Assembly: GCA_031271815.1 (NCBI GenBank)
Contig: JAISVA010000027.1
Coordinates: 1-64,000, forward strand
Reading direction: 5' to 3'
DNA length: 64,000 bases
Source of the DNA: Prevotellaceae bacterium
GTDB lineage: Bacteria > Bacteroidota > Bacteroidia > Bacteroidales > Paludibacteraceae
Positions 18,801 to 26,929 of this stretch are shown piece after piece. The translations under genes and the position numbers were made by a program. The notes beneath the pieces are model-generated. The model saw only the letters and a list, made by a program, of their open reading frames with translations, did no database searches and was not told where the DNA came from. Each line of letters starts with the position of its first letter. Position 1 is the stretch's first letter.

Positions 18801-18931
18801 TTCGCGGATTTATTTTCGCTATGACAGTCGGTGTAATAGTCGGAACTTACTCTTCCGTATTTATGGCAGCCCCGATTTCTTATGATTTGCTGATGAAAAT
18901 CAATAAGAAAAAAGAAGAGAAAAAGAAGTGA
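15803..18931 (+). CDS. secDF: Protein translocase subunit SecDF (fused SecD and SecF)
   Basis: SecDF uses the proton motive force to help SecYEG move proteins across the inner membrane. The 1042-residue chain has a first membrane helix (residues 8-27), the SecD start motif LGLDLKGGMNV, and a large periplasmic P1 domain interrupted by an Asp/Ser/Ala-rich low-complexity insert (about residues 275-330). Then come the SecD membrane block with AMAIDANVLIYERVREEL, the SecF start with LKMGIDFSGGRNYIV, a second periplasmic domain, and the SecF block with VVGYSINDKVVIFDRIRE. Fusion of SecD and SecF is usual in Bacteroidota. Heavy export needs fit the many secreted proteins in the window. Confidence 0.95.
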   Translation: MQNKGFVKFFAITLGLICLYYLSFSFVVRYQNAKAEKYAESTGNPLDEARYLDSISSVKVWGLPFFMDEYTGTNGLLKILHSGYTYKEAREQEINLGLDLKGGMNVIMEVSVPDVLQALAGENRTNEMFVNTLSEAKNKQLTSGQKDFVNLFDEAFRQLYPNERLATIFSTLDLKDKITPNSTNAEVISVLKSEIKVAVDNSFNVLRARIDRFGVMQPNIQQLEVAGRILIEMPGVKEPERIKKLLQGSAELEFWETKELSEIFNNVLAVNDMAREMESAHSTQETENIDDKVSADTAAADSSEASKEVDDLLAQLAKQDSTTAAVDQSREEFAKNNPLFAIMQLNMDMQGRPGPSPLIGTVHVKDTAKVAQYFRLAKERRLFPASFVPKWSSKAIDKAENIYELIAINSPRDAKAPLTGSVITDARADFGQNSNRANVSMQMNQEGARKWAQLTKENIGKSIAIVLDGYVVSYPRVNGEIPGGRSEITGNFTPAEAQDLATILNSGKMPAPARIVQSEVVGPSLGQEAIDSGFVSFIVAFVIILLYMICYYGLVPGLVVDASLIANVFFIFGVLASFQAVLTLPGIAGIVLTLAMAIDANVLIYERVREELRAGKQVKKALADGYKNALSTIIDANVTTVIVGIILFVFGTGPIRGFATTLLIGIFCSFFTAIFLTRLIFDRLLQNEKFHNLTFTTKLTKNFLQNIKFDFIGKRKTFYILTGSVIVIMFISLATLGLKMGIDFSGGRNYIVRFEEPVKTDQIREMLSSSFDGESVDVVTIGSNNQVRISTNFKIADNSEAVDAEITDRLYNGLKSIMHSGVTEEMFVSGYSIVDGQVISSADKKEGSFGVQSSQKVGPTMADDIKTSAIWAVVIALLGIGLYILIRFYNVSFSIGAVIALTHDALIIVGLYSLLYMIMPFSLEIDQSFIAAILTVVGYSINDKVVIFDRIREYVGLYPNRPMKTIINDAICSTMGRTFSTSFSTLLVLIVIFIFGGEVIRGFIFAMTVGVIVGTYSSVFMAAPISYDLLMKINKKKEEKKK

Positions 18932-18948
18932 GAATGGTCTTAAATATG

Positions 18949-18989
18949 AAGGCGCGAAAAGAGTTCTCTTTCCGCGCCTTCGTGTTTTA
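18949..18989 (+). terminator. Terminator after secDF
   Basis: A 9-bp stem GAAGGCGCG/CGCGCCTTC (18949-18957 and 18973-18981), extended inside by AAAGAG/CTCTTT, is followed by GTGTTTTA. Confidence 0.65.
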
Positions 18990-19015
18990 TGCCACTTACA
19001 TTTAATATAATATTT

Positions 19016-20359
19016 ATGTCTTTTATCCAAGAATATTTACCTTTTTACAAACGCAATTTGAAAGTTGCCGTCCCGGTTATGTTTGCACAACTCGGGCAGG
19101 CTACCGTTCAGCTTGCCGATACAATTATGGTCGGACGGTTGGGTACAAATGAACTGGCGGCGGTCTCTTTCGCTTCGGCGATATTTTTTATCGGATTTGT
19201 CATAGTAATTGGCGCCTCAATGGGTTCAACTCCTATTATCGGACAAACTTATGTGCAGAAAAAATACCGGGAAGTGGGCGCAATTTTTCAAAATTCAATA
19301 CTTTTTGATTTCCTGCTGGTTTTCGTTGTTTGTCTTGTAATGTACGCTTTCTCTTTCTTTATGGATCGAATGGGACAACCGGATGAGGTTATCACCCTGG
19401 CGGTTCCCTATTACCGGATATTGCTGCTGTCGCTTCCTCCTTTCATTCTTTTTCAAGCGTTCAGGCAGTTTATGGAAGGAATCGGCGATACAAAAATAGC
19501 GATGTACATTACCATTTTTGCCAATGTGGCGAATATCGGGTTAAACTACGTGCTGATATTCGGTAAATTCGGTTTTCCGGAAATGGGAATGATTGGCGCA
19601 AGTATCGCTACTGTCATTTCGCGGGTCATGATGCCGGTATGCTATTTGATTATTTTCAAGTGGAAATCGTCGTTATGGCGTTATTTCCGTTTTTTCAGCC
19701 GTGAAGTTTTTTCTGTACAAAAACAGAAGCTACTTGCTTCAATGGGACTTCCTATCGGGTTTCAGATGCTTGTCGAAACGGTCACCTTTAGTCTGTGTAC
19801 AATTATGGTCGGCTGGTTTGGCGCGGTATCCTTAGCCGGACATCAGATCGCGGGAACAGTTTCCTCGACAACCTTTATGGTAGTAGTCGGCATCTCTTCG
19901 GCAACGACTATTCGCGTCAGCCATCAGTTTGGGGTAAAGGATTATCCTTCTTTACGAAAAGCCGGATTTGCTTCCCTTCACTTAGTGGTTGCATACAGTT
20001 TGATGATGGCGTTGCTTCTGGTGCTTTTCCGTAACCAGATTCCGTTGCTTTTCTCAAACGACCCGTATGTAATAAAAATGACGTCGACACTTTTAATTAT
20101 GGCAGCGATTTTCCAGTTGGCAGACGGATTGCAGGTAGTTGGTCTCGGAGCCCTTCGCGGAATGGCGGATGTGAAACATCCGATGCTTTTTGCCGTTATT
20201 TGCTACACTTTGATCAACCTTCCGGTCGGTTATATCTGCGGAGTTGTCCTTGATATGGGTGTTGTCGGCGTGTGGATAGGCTACATTTTCGGTTTATATG
20301 TGGCGGCATTCCTTTTAGTCAGGAGGTTTTTGCGCATTTCGAATCGGTTGATAAAATGA
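19016..20359 (+). CDS. MATE family efflux transporter
   Basis: This is a twelve-helix inner-membrane antiporter of the MATE superfamily, expelling cationic or other compounds in exchange for Na+ or H+. The repeat signatures are visible in both halves: PVMFAQLGQATVQLADTIMVGRLG near the start (given here as a region, residues 20-45) and GLPIGFQMLVETVTFSL in the second half. The length of 447 residues is normal. The frame opens nine codons upstream at 18989, but the ATG at 19016 (MSFIQEYLPFYKRN) matches the usual family start and lies beyond the terminator hairpin. The substrate cannot be inferred. Confidence 0.88.
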   Translation: MSFIQEYLPFYKRNLKVAVPVMFAQLGQATVQLADTIMVGRLGTNELAAVSFASAIFFIGFVIVIGASMGSTPIIGQTYVQKKYREVGAIFQNSILFDFLLVFVVCLVMYAFSFFMDRMGQPDEVITLAVPYYRILLLSLPPFILFQAFRQFMEGIGDTKIAMYITIFANVANIGLNYVLIFGKFGFPEMGMIGASIATVISRVMMPVCYLIIFKWKSSLWRYFRFFSREVFSVQKQKLLASMGLPIGFQMLVETVTFSLCTIMVGWFGAVSLAGHQIAGTVSSTTFMVVVGISSATTIRVSHQFGVKDYPSLRKAGFASLHLVVAYSLMMALLLVLFRNQIPLLFSNDPYVIKMTSTLLIMAAIFQLADGLQVVGLGALRGMADVKHPMLFAVICYTLINLPVGYICGVVLDMGVVGVWIGYIFGLYVAAFLLVRRFLRISNRLIK

Positions 20360-20387
20360 AACAATTACTACGGATGTAATGAAAAAG

Positions 20388-20488
20388 TCCACGAATCATG
20401 CTAATTAACACGAAATTGAAAGCCGGATTATTTGTACATAACGATTTTGAAAATGAAATAATTTGTGTTAATTCGTGCAGTTCGTGGA
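20388..20488. repeat. Palindromic repeat, family B (TCCACGAA...TTCGTGGA)
   Basis: A 101-bp imperfect palindrome begins TCCACGAATCATGCTAATTA and ends TTAATTCGTGCAGTTCGTGGA. Related full or half copies occur at 47715-47797, 23611-23628 and 59807-59880. All are intergenic. Confidence 0.65.
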
Positions 20489-20624
20489 TAAAATATCTTT
20501 AGAGCCCCGTCTATTACTTTTAGTGGTAATAGAGCGATTAATTGTTTCTGATGAACGTTGCTTCAAAAAGATAAGCAGAGAAAACATTATCTCTCTTCTT
20601 CTTGTTTTATGAAAAAAGGAATTT

Positions 20625-21311
20625 ATGTATAAATTGATTTTAGTTCGCCACGGCGAGAGCATTTGGAATTTGGAAAACCGGTTTACCGGTTGGACGGACG
20701 TTGATTTGTCGGAAAAAGGGATAGAAGAGGCGCGTAAAGCCGGACAGTCACTGAAAAAATCGGGTATCCGCTTTCAGGTTTCCTATACATCGGTGTTGCG
20801 AAGAGCGATTGCTACGCACTTTTACCTTGCCTCGGAAGCCGATTTACTGTGGATTCCCAACACGCAAAGCTGGCGGCTGAATGAACGCCATTATGGTGCT
20901 TTGCAGGGATTAAACAAGGCTGAGACAGCGGAAAAATACGGCAATGAGCAGGTTAAAATATGGCGAAGAAGCTTCGATACACCTCCGCCTTTGCTGGACG
21001 AAAAAGACGCGCGCCACCCAAGATTTGAAGAAAAATACCATCAGTTAGACCCCGCAATTTTGCCCTTGAGCGAATCGCTGAAGCAGACGATTGACAGAGT
21101 GCTTCCTTTTTGGGAAGATACGATTGTACCTTCATTAAAGGATGAAAAAACTGTTTTAGTAACCGCCCACGGCAACAGTCTTCGCGCATTGACCAAACAC
21201 CTCGAAAAGATAAGCGACCAGGATATTGTCAACCTTGAAATTCCGACCGGCACACCGCAAATCTATGAATTGGATCAAGACCTGAATCCGTTGAAACACT
21301 ATTATTTATAG
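20625..21311 (+). CDS. gpmA: 2,3-bisphosphoglycerate-dependent phosphoglycerate mutase
   Basis: This glycolytic enzyme interconverts 3- and 2-phosphoglycerate through a phosphohistidine. The catalytic signature [20 protein letters not shown] begins at residue 6. The conserved [20 protein letters not shown], the proton donor Glu in this segment, and the second His in [15 protein letters not shown] are all present. The length of 228 residues is somewhat shorter than the 248-250 of many homologues but retains the full core. The ATG is clear. It appears to be a single-gene unit after the family B repeat. Confidence 0.93.
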   Translation: MYKLILVRHGESIWNLENRFTGWTDVDLSEKGIEEARKAGQSLKKSGIRFQVSYTSVLRRAIATHFYLASEADLLWIPNTQSWRLNERHYGALQGLNKAETAEKYGNEQVKIWRRSFDTPPPLLDEKDARHPRFEEKYHQLDPAILPLSESLKQTIDRVLPFWEDTIVPSLKDEKTVLVTAHGNSLRALTKHLEKISDQDIVNLEIPTGTPQIYELDQDLNPLKHYYL

Positions 21312-21372
21312 AGGAGGTTTTGACGTCGCAAACAGAAAAAAATTATATCTTTATGGCCAAAGTTGAAATTTT

Positions 21373-22122
21373 ATGCTAAGCAAAAACAAAATAAAGCAAA
21401 TACTGTCCCTCGCCCGGAAAAAAGAGCGAGACGAAACACTGTTATTTGTGGCCGAGGGAAATAAAACAGTAACGGATTTACTGCCGCTGTTTCGTTGTCA
21501 GACATTGGTCGTAACAGAAAAATTCAGGGAAACGCTTCCCGGTTTTCAAGCCGAGGAGATTATTATCGCCACAAAAGAAGAGATAAAAAAAGCATCGCAG
21601 TTAAATACGCCCCAATCGGCATTAGCCGTTTTTTACCAACAGGAATACACCTTGGATGTTACCTCGCTGAAAGATAAATTATCCATTATGCTGGATACGA
21701 TTCAGGATCCGGGCAATCTGGGAACAATCATCCGGATTGCCGATTGGTTTGGAATTGAAGAAGTTATCTGTTCCAGCGAAACGGTTGATGTTTATAATCC
21801 GAAAACCATTCAAGCTACGATGGGCGCTGTAGGACGTGTACGTGTTCACTATTGCGATTTATGCAATTTGCTTGACGAAATTCCCGGCGTACCTTTATTC
21901 GGAACGTTTTTGCAGGGCAAAAATATTTTCTGTGACTATCTTCCTCCCAACGGCATTCTTTTGATGGGAAACGAAGGAAACGGCATTTCTCCTCAATTGG
22001 AGTCGCGAGTGACGGAAAAACTGTTCATCCCCAATTTTCCAATTGGCAGGAAAACCTCCGAATCGCTGAATGTTGCTGTGGCTACTGCGATTGCATGTTC
22101 GGAGTTTAGAAGAAGAGTATAG
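21373..22122 (+). CDS. SpoU/TrmH family RNA 2'-O-methyltransferase
   Basis: This 249-residue SPOUT-class methyltransferase methylates ribose 2'-OH groups in rRNA or tRNA using S-adenosylmethionine. All three trefoil-knot motifs are present: LDTIQDPGNLGTIIRIADWF (motif 1), ILLMGNEGNGISPQL (motif 2) and IPNFPIGRKTSESLNVAVAT (motif 3). An N-terminal substrate-binding domain (SKNKIKQILSLARKKERDE and following) resembles RlmB/TrmH homologues. The exact target nucleotide cannot be told. It lies 38 nt before lpxB and may share its transcript. Confidence 0.88.
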   Translation: MLSKNKIKQILSLARKKERDETLLFVAEGNKTVTDLLPLFRCQTLVVTEKFRETLPGFQAEEIIIATKEEIKKASQLNTPQSALAVFYQQEYTLDVTSLKDKLSIMLDTIQDPGNLGTIIRIADWFGIEEVICSSETVDVYNPKTIQATMGAVGRVRVHYCDLCNLLDEIPGVPLFGTFLQGKNIFCDYLPPNGILLMGNEGNGISPQLESRVTEKLFIPNFPIGRKTSESLNVAVATAIACSEFRRRV

Positions 22123-22160
22123 CGCATATTTAAGGATAAGCGAGAATAAAAAAATAAAAA

Positions 22161-23315
22161 ATGAAAATATACCTCATTGCCGGCGAACCTTCAGGCGATA
22201 TATTAGGTTCGCGTCTAATCGCGGCAATACGCAAAAAACATCCCGAATCCCGGTTTTTCGGCATTGGCGGCGAAACAATGAAAGCCGAAGGATTCAACTC
22301 ACTGTTCAACATCAAAGATCTTTCGGTGATGGGTGTGATGGAAGTTATCCCGAAACTGCCGGTCATTTTGCGTCGCCGGAAGGAAGTGCTGTCCGACATT
22401 AAAAAAGTACAGCCGGATGTTATCGTAACGGTCGATAGTTGGGGATTTGTCAATTCAATCCTGAAGAATCTGAAAAAAAGCGGATGCCGGATTCCGAAAG
22501 TCCATTATGTCGCCCCGCAAGTTTGGGCATGGAAAAAAGGACGAGCCGGAAAAGCAGCGCAGATTATGGATTATCTGATGACGCTTTTGCCTTATGAACC
22601 TCCCTATTTTGAGAAATACGGCTTGGACTCTACCTTTGTGGGACATCCGGTAATTGAGAATACAGCTGACCTCCCTGCGGATATTACTCTTTTGCGCTCA
22701 CAAGCCGGCATTCCCGAAAATGCGCGGGTACTGTGCGTGTTGCCCGGCAGTCGGCACAGCGAAGTAAGCCGGCTCGCTCCCGTTTTTATCGAAAGCGTCA
22801 AGCGGCTGAATAAAGAGATTCCGAATCTGTTTTTGCTGATACCTTCGGTAGATGCGATGAAAGAGGAGATAAACGGGCACTTTAAGAACATTGATGTTCC
22901 TTACCGGTTGATTACCGGACAAAAAGCCCGTTACGAAGCCTTTTGCATGAGCGAATTTGCCCTTGCTGCATCGGGAACCGTCTCGCTCGAATTGACGGCT
23001 TGCGGCACGCCGCACATCATAGCCTACACGTTCAGTCCTTTGACAAACATGCTTGCCGACATATTTGTTACGGCAAAATATGCCAATCTCATAAACACGC
23101 TGGCAGACGATCTTATCATTCCTGAGTTTGTGCTGAGCGACAGTAAACCCGACTTGATTGTACCGGAAGTCCTATCTTTCCTGCAAAATAAGGAGAAGCG
23201 CCAAACCCAGGTTTTGAAGGCCAAAGAACAGCTTGCGAAATTAAAACCGGCAGATAAGCTGCCTTCCGGAAAAGCGGCGGAAGTTGTGCTGAATGCGATC
23301 CGGAAAGATCTTTAA
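22161..23315 (+). CDS. lpxB: Lipid-A-disaccharide synthase
   Basis: LpxB, a peripheral inner-membrane GT19 glycosyltransferase, condenses UDP-2,3-diacylglucosamine with lipid X to form the lipid A disaccharide. The 384-residue protein begins with the typical YLIAGEPSGDILGSRLI. It includes GIGGETMKAEGF, the membrane-docking segment HYVAPQVWAWKKGRAGK, the donor-site LPGSRHSEVSRL, and AASGTVSLELTACGTPHIIAY. These are the hallmark motifs of the family. It indicates a Gram-negative outer membrane with lipid A. It is probably co-transcribed with the upstream methyltransferase gene. Confidence 0.95.
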   Translation: MKIYLIAGEPSGDILGSRLIAAIRKKHPESRFFGIGGETMKAEGFNSLFNIKDLSVMGVMEVIPKLPVILRRRKEVLSDIKKVQPDVIVTVDSWGFVNSILKNLKKSGCRIPKVHYVAPQVWAWKKGRAGKAAQIMDYLMTLLPYEPPYFEKYGLDSTFVGHPVIENTADLPADITLLRSQAGIPENARVLCVLPGSRHSEVSRLAPVFIESVKRLNKEIPNLFLLIPSVDAMKEEINGHFKNIDVPYRLITGQKARYEAFCMSEFALAASGTVSLELTACGTPHIIAYTFSPLTNMLADIFVTAKYANLINTLADDLIIPEFVLSDSKPDLIVPEVLSFLQNKEKRQTQVLKAKEQLAKLKPADKLPSGKAAEVVLNAIRKDL

Positions 23316-23656
23316 TTACAATGATTATCCGCTATATTACCAATAAAACTCTGCATGCTCCCAATTCGCAGTATTGAATACAAATAACTGCCAATGAAGC
23401 AAAGCGATTGGCGGTAAGCGGAATACCCGGTTCTCTACAACACGAAGAGCATACGTGTTCGAAACCTCATTTCTATCTTATTTTACAACAAAACTACCTC
23501 AGTAGCGATATGCAAATTTCCCACCAACAACCTCATTACCTGATTATAAATGTTTTTAATTTAACGAGGTAATGAGGTTAGGAAGTCCATTAGATTTACC
23601 AAATTAAACAATTCGTGTAATTCGTGGATAAAATGCCTGTCATCAAGATCTGAATT
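23316..23656. other. Intergenic stretch with hairpin and half repeat
   Basis: No gene is seen. It contains a 13-bp perfect inverted repeat AACCTCATTACCT/AGGTAATGAGGTT (23529-23541 and 23567-23579) with a 25-nt loop. It also holds the right half of a family B repeat, ATTCGTGTAATTCGTGGA, at 23611-23628. lpxB and argG converge here, so the hairpin may end transcripts from both sides. Confidence 0.5.
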
Positions 23657-24856
23657 TTACAACCCGTTCCGTTTTTGCACATTATAAAAAATCTTCATCT
23701 GATTGCCGAGAATTTTGGTAAATCCTTTTACATCGTCTGCCGACCAGGCTTTGTTTACTTCACCGTATTCGCCGAAATCGGTTTTCATCAAGTCGAAAGG
23801 AGTGTCTACGCCGACAAGCGTGTAGCTGTATGGGCGAAGTTTGATAATCACCTGTCCGGTAACATTTTCCTGCGAGTGCTCGAGAAATTTTTCAATGTCG
23901 CGCATCACCGGCTCGAGGTATTGCGCCTCGTGGAGGAACATGCCGTACCACGTTCCGAGCTGGTCTTTCCAGTATTGCTGCCACTTGGTCAGCGTATGTT
24001 TTTCGAGCATTTTGTGGGCGTTGATAATCAGCAAAGCGGCTGCAGCCTCAAATCCTACGCGACCTTTGATGCCGATGATCGTGTCGCCGATGTGCATATC
24101 GCGTCCGATTCCGAAAGCGGAACCCAACTCTTCCACCTTGTTGATTGCAGCAATTTTGTCGTCATACTTCACGCCGTTTACTGCTGCAATTTCGCCTTTT
24201 ACAAAATCAATCGTGATGATTTCCTCTTCCGTTTTCTGCACCTGTTTCGGATAAGCGTGTTCGGGAAGCGTCTGTTCCGATTTCAGCGTCTCCTTGCCGC
24301 CGATAGAAGTTCCCCAAAGTCCGGCGTTAATGGAATATTCCAATTTGGTAAAGTCGGCAACATATCCGTGCTCTTTCAGGTAGTTTATTTCGTAATCACG
24401 GGTAAGCACCATATCGCGCGTTGGGGTAAGGATTTTGATATTCGGAGCTAAAATATCGAATGTTAAATCAAAACGAACCTGGTCGTTTCCTGCTCCGGTC
24501 GAGCCATGTGCCACGTAATCGGCATTGATTTCCTTGGCATATTCAATGATAGCGATGGCCTGGAAAATGCGCTCCGAACTTACGGAAATAGGATATGTGC
24601 CATTGCGCAACACATTTCCGAAAACCATGTATTTGATGCTCTTTTCGTAATATTCGCCGGTTACATCCAGCGTTGCGTGCGATTTTGCCCCCAGCTTGTA
24701 GGCGCGTTCTTCGATTGCTTTCAACTCTTCGGCGCTGAAACCGCCCGTGTTCGCAATCGCGGTGTGAACTTCGTAGCCTTTTTCCCTGGCTAAATACATG
24801 GCGCAGAATGAGGTATCCAATCCGCCGCTGAATGCTAATAATACTTTTTCTTTCAT
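23657..24856 (-). CDS. argG: Argininosuccinate synthase
   Basis: ArgG ligates citrulline and aspartate, using ATP, to argininosuccinate, the penultimate step of arginine synthesis. The 399-residue protein starts with the ATP pyrophosphatase P-loop LAFSGGLDTSFCAMYLA. It also contains HGSTGAGNDQVRFDL (citrulline/aspartate binding) and a C-terminal dimerisation region. In Bacteroidales argG is normally the third gene of an argR-GNAT-argG series; here the same order is kept on the minus strand. A REP-associated transposase and palindrome (25022-25717) lie between it and the GNAT gene, so argG may depend on its own promoter. Regulation by ArgR is expected. Confidence 0.93.
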   Translation of the reverse strand: MKEKVLLAFSGGLDTSFCAMYLAREKGYEVHTAIANTGGFSAEELKAIEERAYKLGAKSHATLDVTGEYYEKSIKYMVFGNVLRNGTYPISVSSERIFQAIAIIEYAKEINADYVAHGSTGAGNDQVRFDLTFDILAPNIKILTPTRDMVLTRDYEINYLKEHGYVADFTKLEYSINAGLWGTSIGGKETLKSEQTLPEHAYPKQVQKTEEEIITIDFVKGEIAAVNGVKYDDKIAAINKVEELGSAFGIGRDMHIGDTIIGIKGRVGFEAAAALLIINAHKMLEKHTLTKWQQYWKDQLGTWYGMFLHEAQYLEPVMRDIEKFLEHSQENVTGQVIIKLRPYSYTLVGVDTPFDLMKTDFGEYGEVNKAWSADDVKGFTKILGNQMKIFYNVQKRNGL

Positions 24857-25021
24857 TGTAATCTATTTATTTCGTTTTTTATTTCTTGAATTATTTTGCA
24901 AATTATAATTATCTCCTGCATGTTAAGTTAGGGGTCGTTATCTCCCGATATGGATTCAAGCTTGGTAGAAAACGTTCCCCACCTCCCAAATGTCATTTGG
25001 CACAAATATAGGAATGCATCA

Positions 25022-25483
25022 TTATTCAACCGGTTTGAATATATACCGTTCATTATATTCTAACCCGAAATCTTCTAAGATTTTCCTATATTCTTCAATA
25101 AATGTTTTCTTTTTGTGATGTTCTTCCTGATTTTCAATATATTTCGCCACCTGGGTAATTTGCGATTTACTATATGAAAAAGCTCCATAGCCTTCTTGCC
25201 ATGAAAATTTCCCCAAAGCCAGTTTTTCCTTGTTTATCCATTCCGAACTATTTCGTTTCACCTGTTGCATCAATTCAGACAATGATTGTGTGGGGCGAAA
25301 ACCAAATAAAACATGAACATGGTCGGGCATGCCTCCAATTGATAAAACCTTATGCCCATGATTTTGGATAATGGCAATAATGTATTGATATAATCTATCC
25401 TGCCAGTCTGTTTTAATTAATGCCAATCTGTTTTGAACGGCAAAAACCGAATGAATATGGATTTGTGTATATGTGTTAGCCAT
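25022..25483 (-). CDS. IS200/REP-associated Y1 transposase (RAYT-like)
   Basis: This 153-residue single-strand DNA transposase is of the Y1-HUH class. The HUH metal site is HVHVLF (His55 and His57, in GGMPDHVHVLFGF). The likely catalytic Tyr is Tyr99 in WQEGYGAFSYS. Both motifs are intact. The N-terminal TYTQIHIHSVFAVQNR is typical of Bacteroidota IS200-type proteins. Upstream of the gene (25513-25717) lies a nested palindrome with 12-bp outer and 15-bp inner perfect arms, the structure expected of a REP doublet served by a RAYT. The insertion separates argG from the GNAT and argR genes. Confidence 0.85.
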   Translation of the reverse strand: MANTYTQIHIHSVFAVQNRLALIKTDWQDRLYQYIIAIIQNHGHKVLSIGGMPDHVHVLFGFRPTQSLSELMQQVKRNSSEWINKEKLALGKFSWQEGYGAFSYSKSQITQVAKYIENQEEHHKKKTFIEEYRKILEDFGLEYNERYIFKPVE

Positions 25484-25512
25484 ATATTATTGTTCGTTAT
25501 AATTCGTTCGCA

Positions 25513-25717
25513 TACCTAACGGCATGCGGGGTGGATGTGGGACATGTTTTTCTACCGGGCTTAAATCCCTGACGGGATTTTGGAGCATTTGATAAGTGTA
25601 ATTTCTCTTTTTTACCGAAATAAAGGGAGCATTAATAATCATAACTATTTTTTATGCCGTCAGGCATTTTAGCCCGGTAGAAAAAGAATGCCACACCCTA
25701 CAGTGTGCCGTTAGGTA
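25513..25717. repeat. REPIN-like nested palindrome next to the RAYT gene
   Basis: Outer arms TACCTAACGGCA (25513-25524) and TGCCGTTAGGTA (25706-25717) are perfect 12-bp inverses. Inner arms TTTTTCTACCGGGCT (25547-25561) and AGCCCGGTAGAAAAA (25671-25685) are perfect 15-bp inverses. A small AATCCCTGACGGGATT hairpin lies inside the left half. The 205-bp unit sits directly beside the Y1 transposase gene. Confidence 0.75.
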
Positions 25718-25725
25718 CACAACTT

Positions 25726-26340
25726 CTATTTTTTCTTCAACCTCCCCAGAATCGCCCCCAAAATCCCGCGTTTCTTTTCCTCTTCCTGCTTCTCTTTTCC
25801 GGAATGCGCTTTCGGGTCGTAGAGCATTGCGGTACAGATACAATACCTGCGATTAGTGCGCGCGAGCACATCAAAATTAACACACCCTTCGCAGCCTTTC
25901 CAGAAAGCCTCATCATCGGTCAAATCGGCGAATGTGACCGGGACATATCCCAGTTCGGTATTGATTTTCATCACGGCGGCGCCCGAAGTCAAGCCGAATA
26001 ACTTTGCATCCGGATATTTTTTTCTTGACAGGTCAAAAGAGAATTTTTTGATTTTTTTTGCCAGTCCGTGACCGCGGAATTTATCGGGCACAATCAAGCC
26101 CGAATTAGCTACGTATTTCTTGTCGCCCCACGTTTCGATGTAGCAAAAGCCGGCAAACTCATCTCCTGCCAGGGCGATGATGGCTTTTCCCTCTTCCATT
26201 TTTTTCTTGACATATTCGGGCGAGCGCTTGGCAATGCCGGTTCCCCGGACTTTTGCCGCCGCTTCTATCGTATCTAAAATAGTGTCAACGTAGCCAAAGT
26301 GGCTTTCATTGGCAACCATTATTTTTATTTCCTGCTCCAT
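25726..26340 (-). CDS. GNAT family N-acetyltransferase (arginine cluster)
   Basis: This 204-residue protein has a GNAT fold. Beta-strand VANSGLIVPDKFRGHGLAKK carries the acetyl-CoA pyrophosphate loop (R-G-H-G-L-A), and the neighbouring regions contain the helix and bulge typical of the family. A Cys-containing C-terminal extension and a Lys-rich tail (EKQEEEKKRGILGAILGRLKKK, residues 181-202) follow. In Bacteroidales a GNAT protein of this kind sits between argR and argG and is suspected to take part in arginine synthesis, but the acceptor is not established. It begins 31 nt after argR ends, so both are likely co-transcribed. Confidence 0.8.
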   Translation of the reverse strand: MEQEIKIMVANESHFGYVDTILDTIEAAAKVRGTGIAKRSPEYVKKKMEEGKAIIALAGDEFAGFCYIETWGDKKYVANSGLIVPDKFRGHGLAKKIKKFSFDLSRKKYPDAKLFGLTSGAAVMKINTELGYVPVTFADLTDDEAFWKGCEGCVNFDVLARTNRRYCICTAMLYDPKAHSGKEKQEEEKKRGILGAILGRLKKK

Positions 26341-26371
26341 CCTTATTAAATTAAGAATTAAAAATGAAGAA

Positions 26372-26839
26372 TTATTTTGTTAATTCAGGGATAAATTCCG
26401 AAAGATTTTCTATCACTTCTTCGCGCGTAACGTTTTCACGGATTACGGCAATGATCGTATCATCGCCGGCAACGGTTCCAAGAAACACTTCTTTCCCGTT
26501 TTCGTCGATTTCGGAAGCCATGCTGCTTGCGTAGCCCGGACGGGTGTGCAGCACGGCAATATTCCCCGAAAAGCCGACGGAACGGAGGATATTTCCGGAA
26601 GAAAATACGCTCGTCTTTTCCTCCCGTTCATTTATCTGCGGAGCTAACTGATAAACGTATTCGCCCGATGTATTCGATGTTTTTGCCACTTTGAGGTGCT
26701 TCAAGTCGCGCGAGAGGGTAGCTTGTGTAAGCTCATATCCCTTTTCCAGCAACAGTTGAAGCAGCTCTTCCTGACTTCCGACTACCGAACCGGTGATTAT
26801 CTCTTTAATGGCTGTCAGCCTTTTGGTTTTATTCTTCAC
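26372..26839 (-). CDS. argR: Arginine repressor
   Basis: ArgR is a hexameric arginine-sensing regulator that binds ARG boxes at arginine biosynthetic promoters. The N-terminal winged helix-turn-helix includes AIKEIITGSVVGSQEELLQ and TQATLSRDLKHLKVAK. The C-terminal oligomerisation/arginine-binding domain includes VLHTRPGYASSMASEID and GTVAGDDTIIAVIRE (the conserved G-D-D-T). I place the start at the GTG at 26839, giving 155 residues as usual for ArgR. The longer frame starting at 26893 would begin upstream of the -7 promoter element. ARG-box-like sequences overlap its own promoter, suggesting autoregulation. Confidence 0.92.
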   Translation of the reverse strand: MKNKTKRLTAIKEIITGSVVGSQEELLQLLLEKGYELTQATLSRDLKHLKVAKTSNTSGEYVYQLAPQINEREEKTSVFSSGNILRSVGFSGNIAVLHTRPGYASSMASEIDENGKEVFLGTVAGDDTIIAVIRENVTREEVIENLSEFIPELTK

Positions 26840-26854
26840 GTCAACAGTAATTAA

Positions 26855-26868
26855 CGAATATTTATTCA
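26855..26868. promoter_or_regulatory. ARG-box-like operator between argR promoter and start
   Basis: CGAATATTTATTCA differs by one base from a perfect TGAATATTTATTCA palindrome, the core of ARG boxes. It lies just downstream of the argR -7 element. A second TGAAT half-site followed by AAATACGCA lies in the promoter spacer at 26896-26909. Confidence 0.6.
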
Positions 26869-26879
26869 AAAATAACGCG

Positions 26880-26910
26880 CAAATATACATCAAAATGAAT
26901 AAATACGCAA
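26880..26910 (-). promoter_or_regulatory. argR promoter
   Basis: On the minus strand, TTG (26910-26908), a 20-nt spacer and TATATTTG (26887-26880) fit the Bacteroidota consensus. The start of transcription would be near 26873, upstream of the chosen GTG start. Confidence 0.7.
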
Positions 26911-26929
26911 ATTTTTGTATAAAAATTAC

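Noticed and set aside
20388..20488. CRISPR array
   Set aside because: The repeats here are single palindromes, not regularly spaced direct repeats with spacers, and no cas gene is seen anywhere in the window.
23675..24451. Plus-strand frame of 258 residues antisense to argG
   Set aside because: The strong ArgG motifs are on the minus strand; the antisense frame has no recognisable domain.
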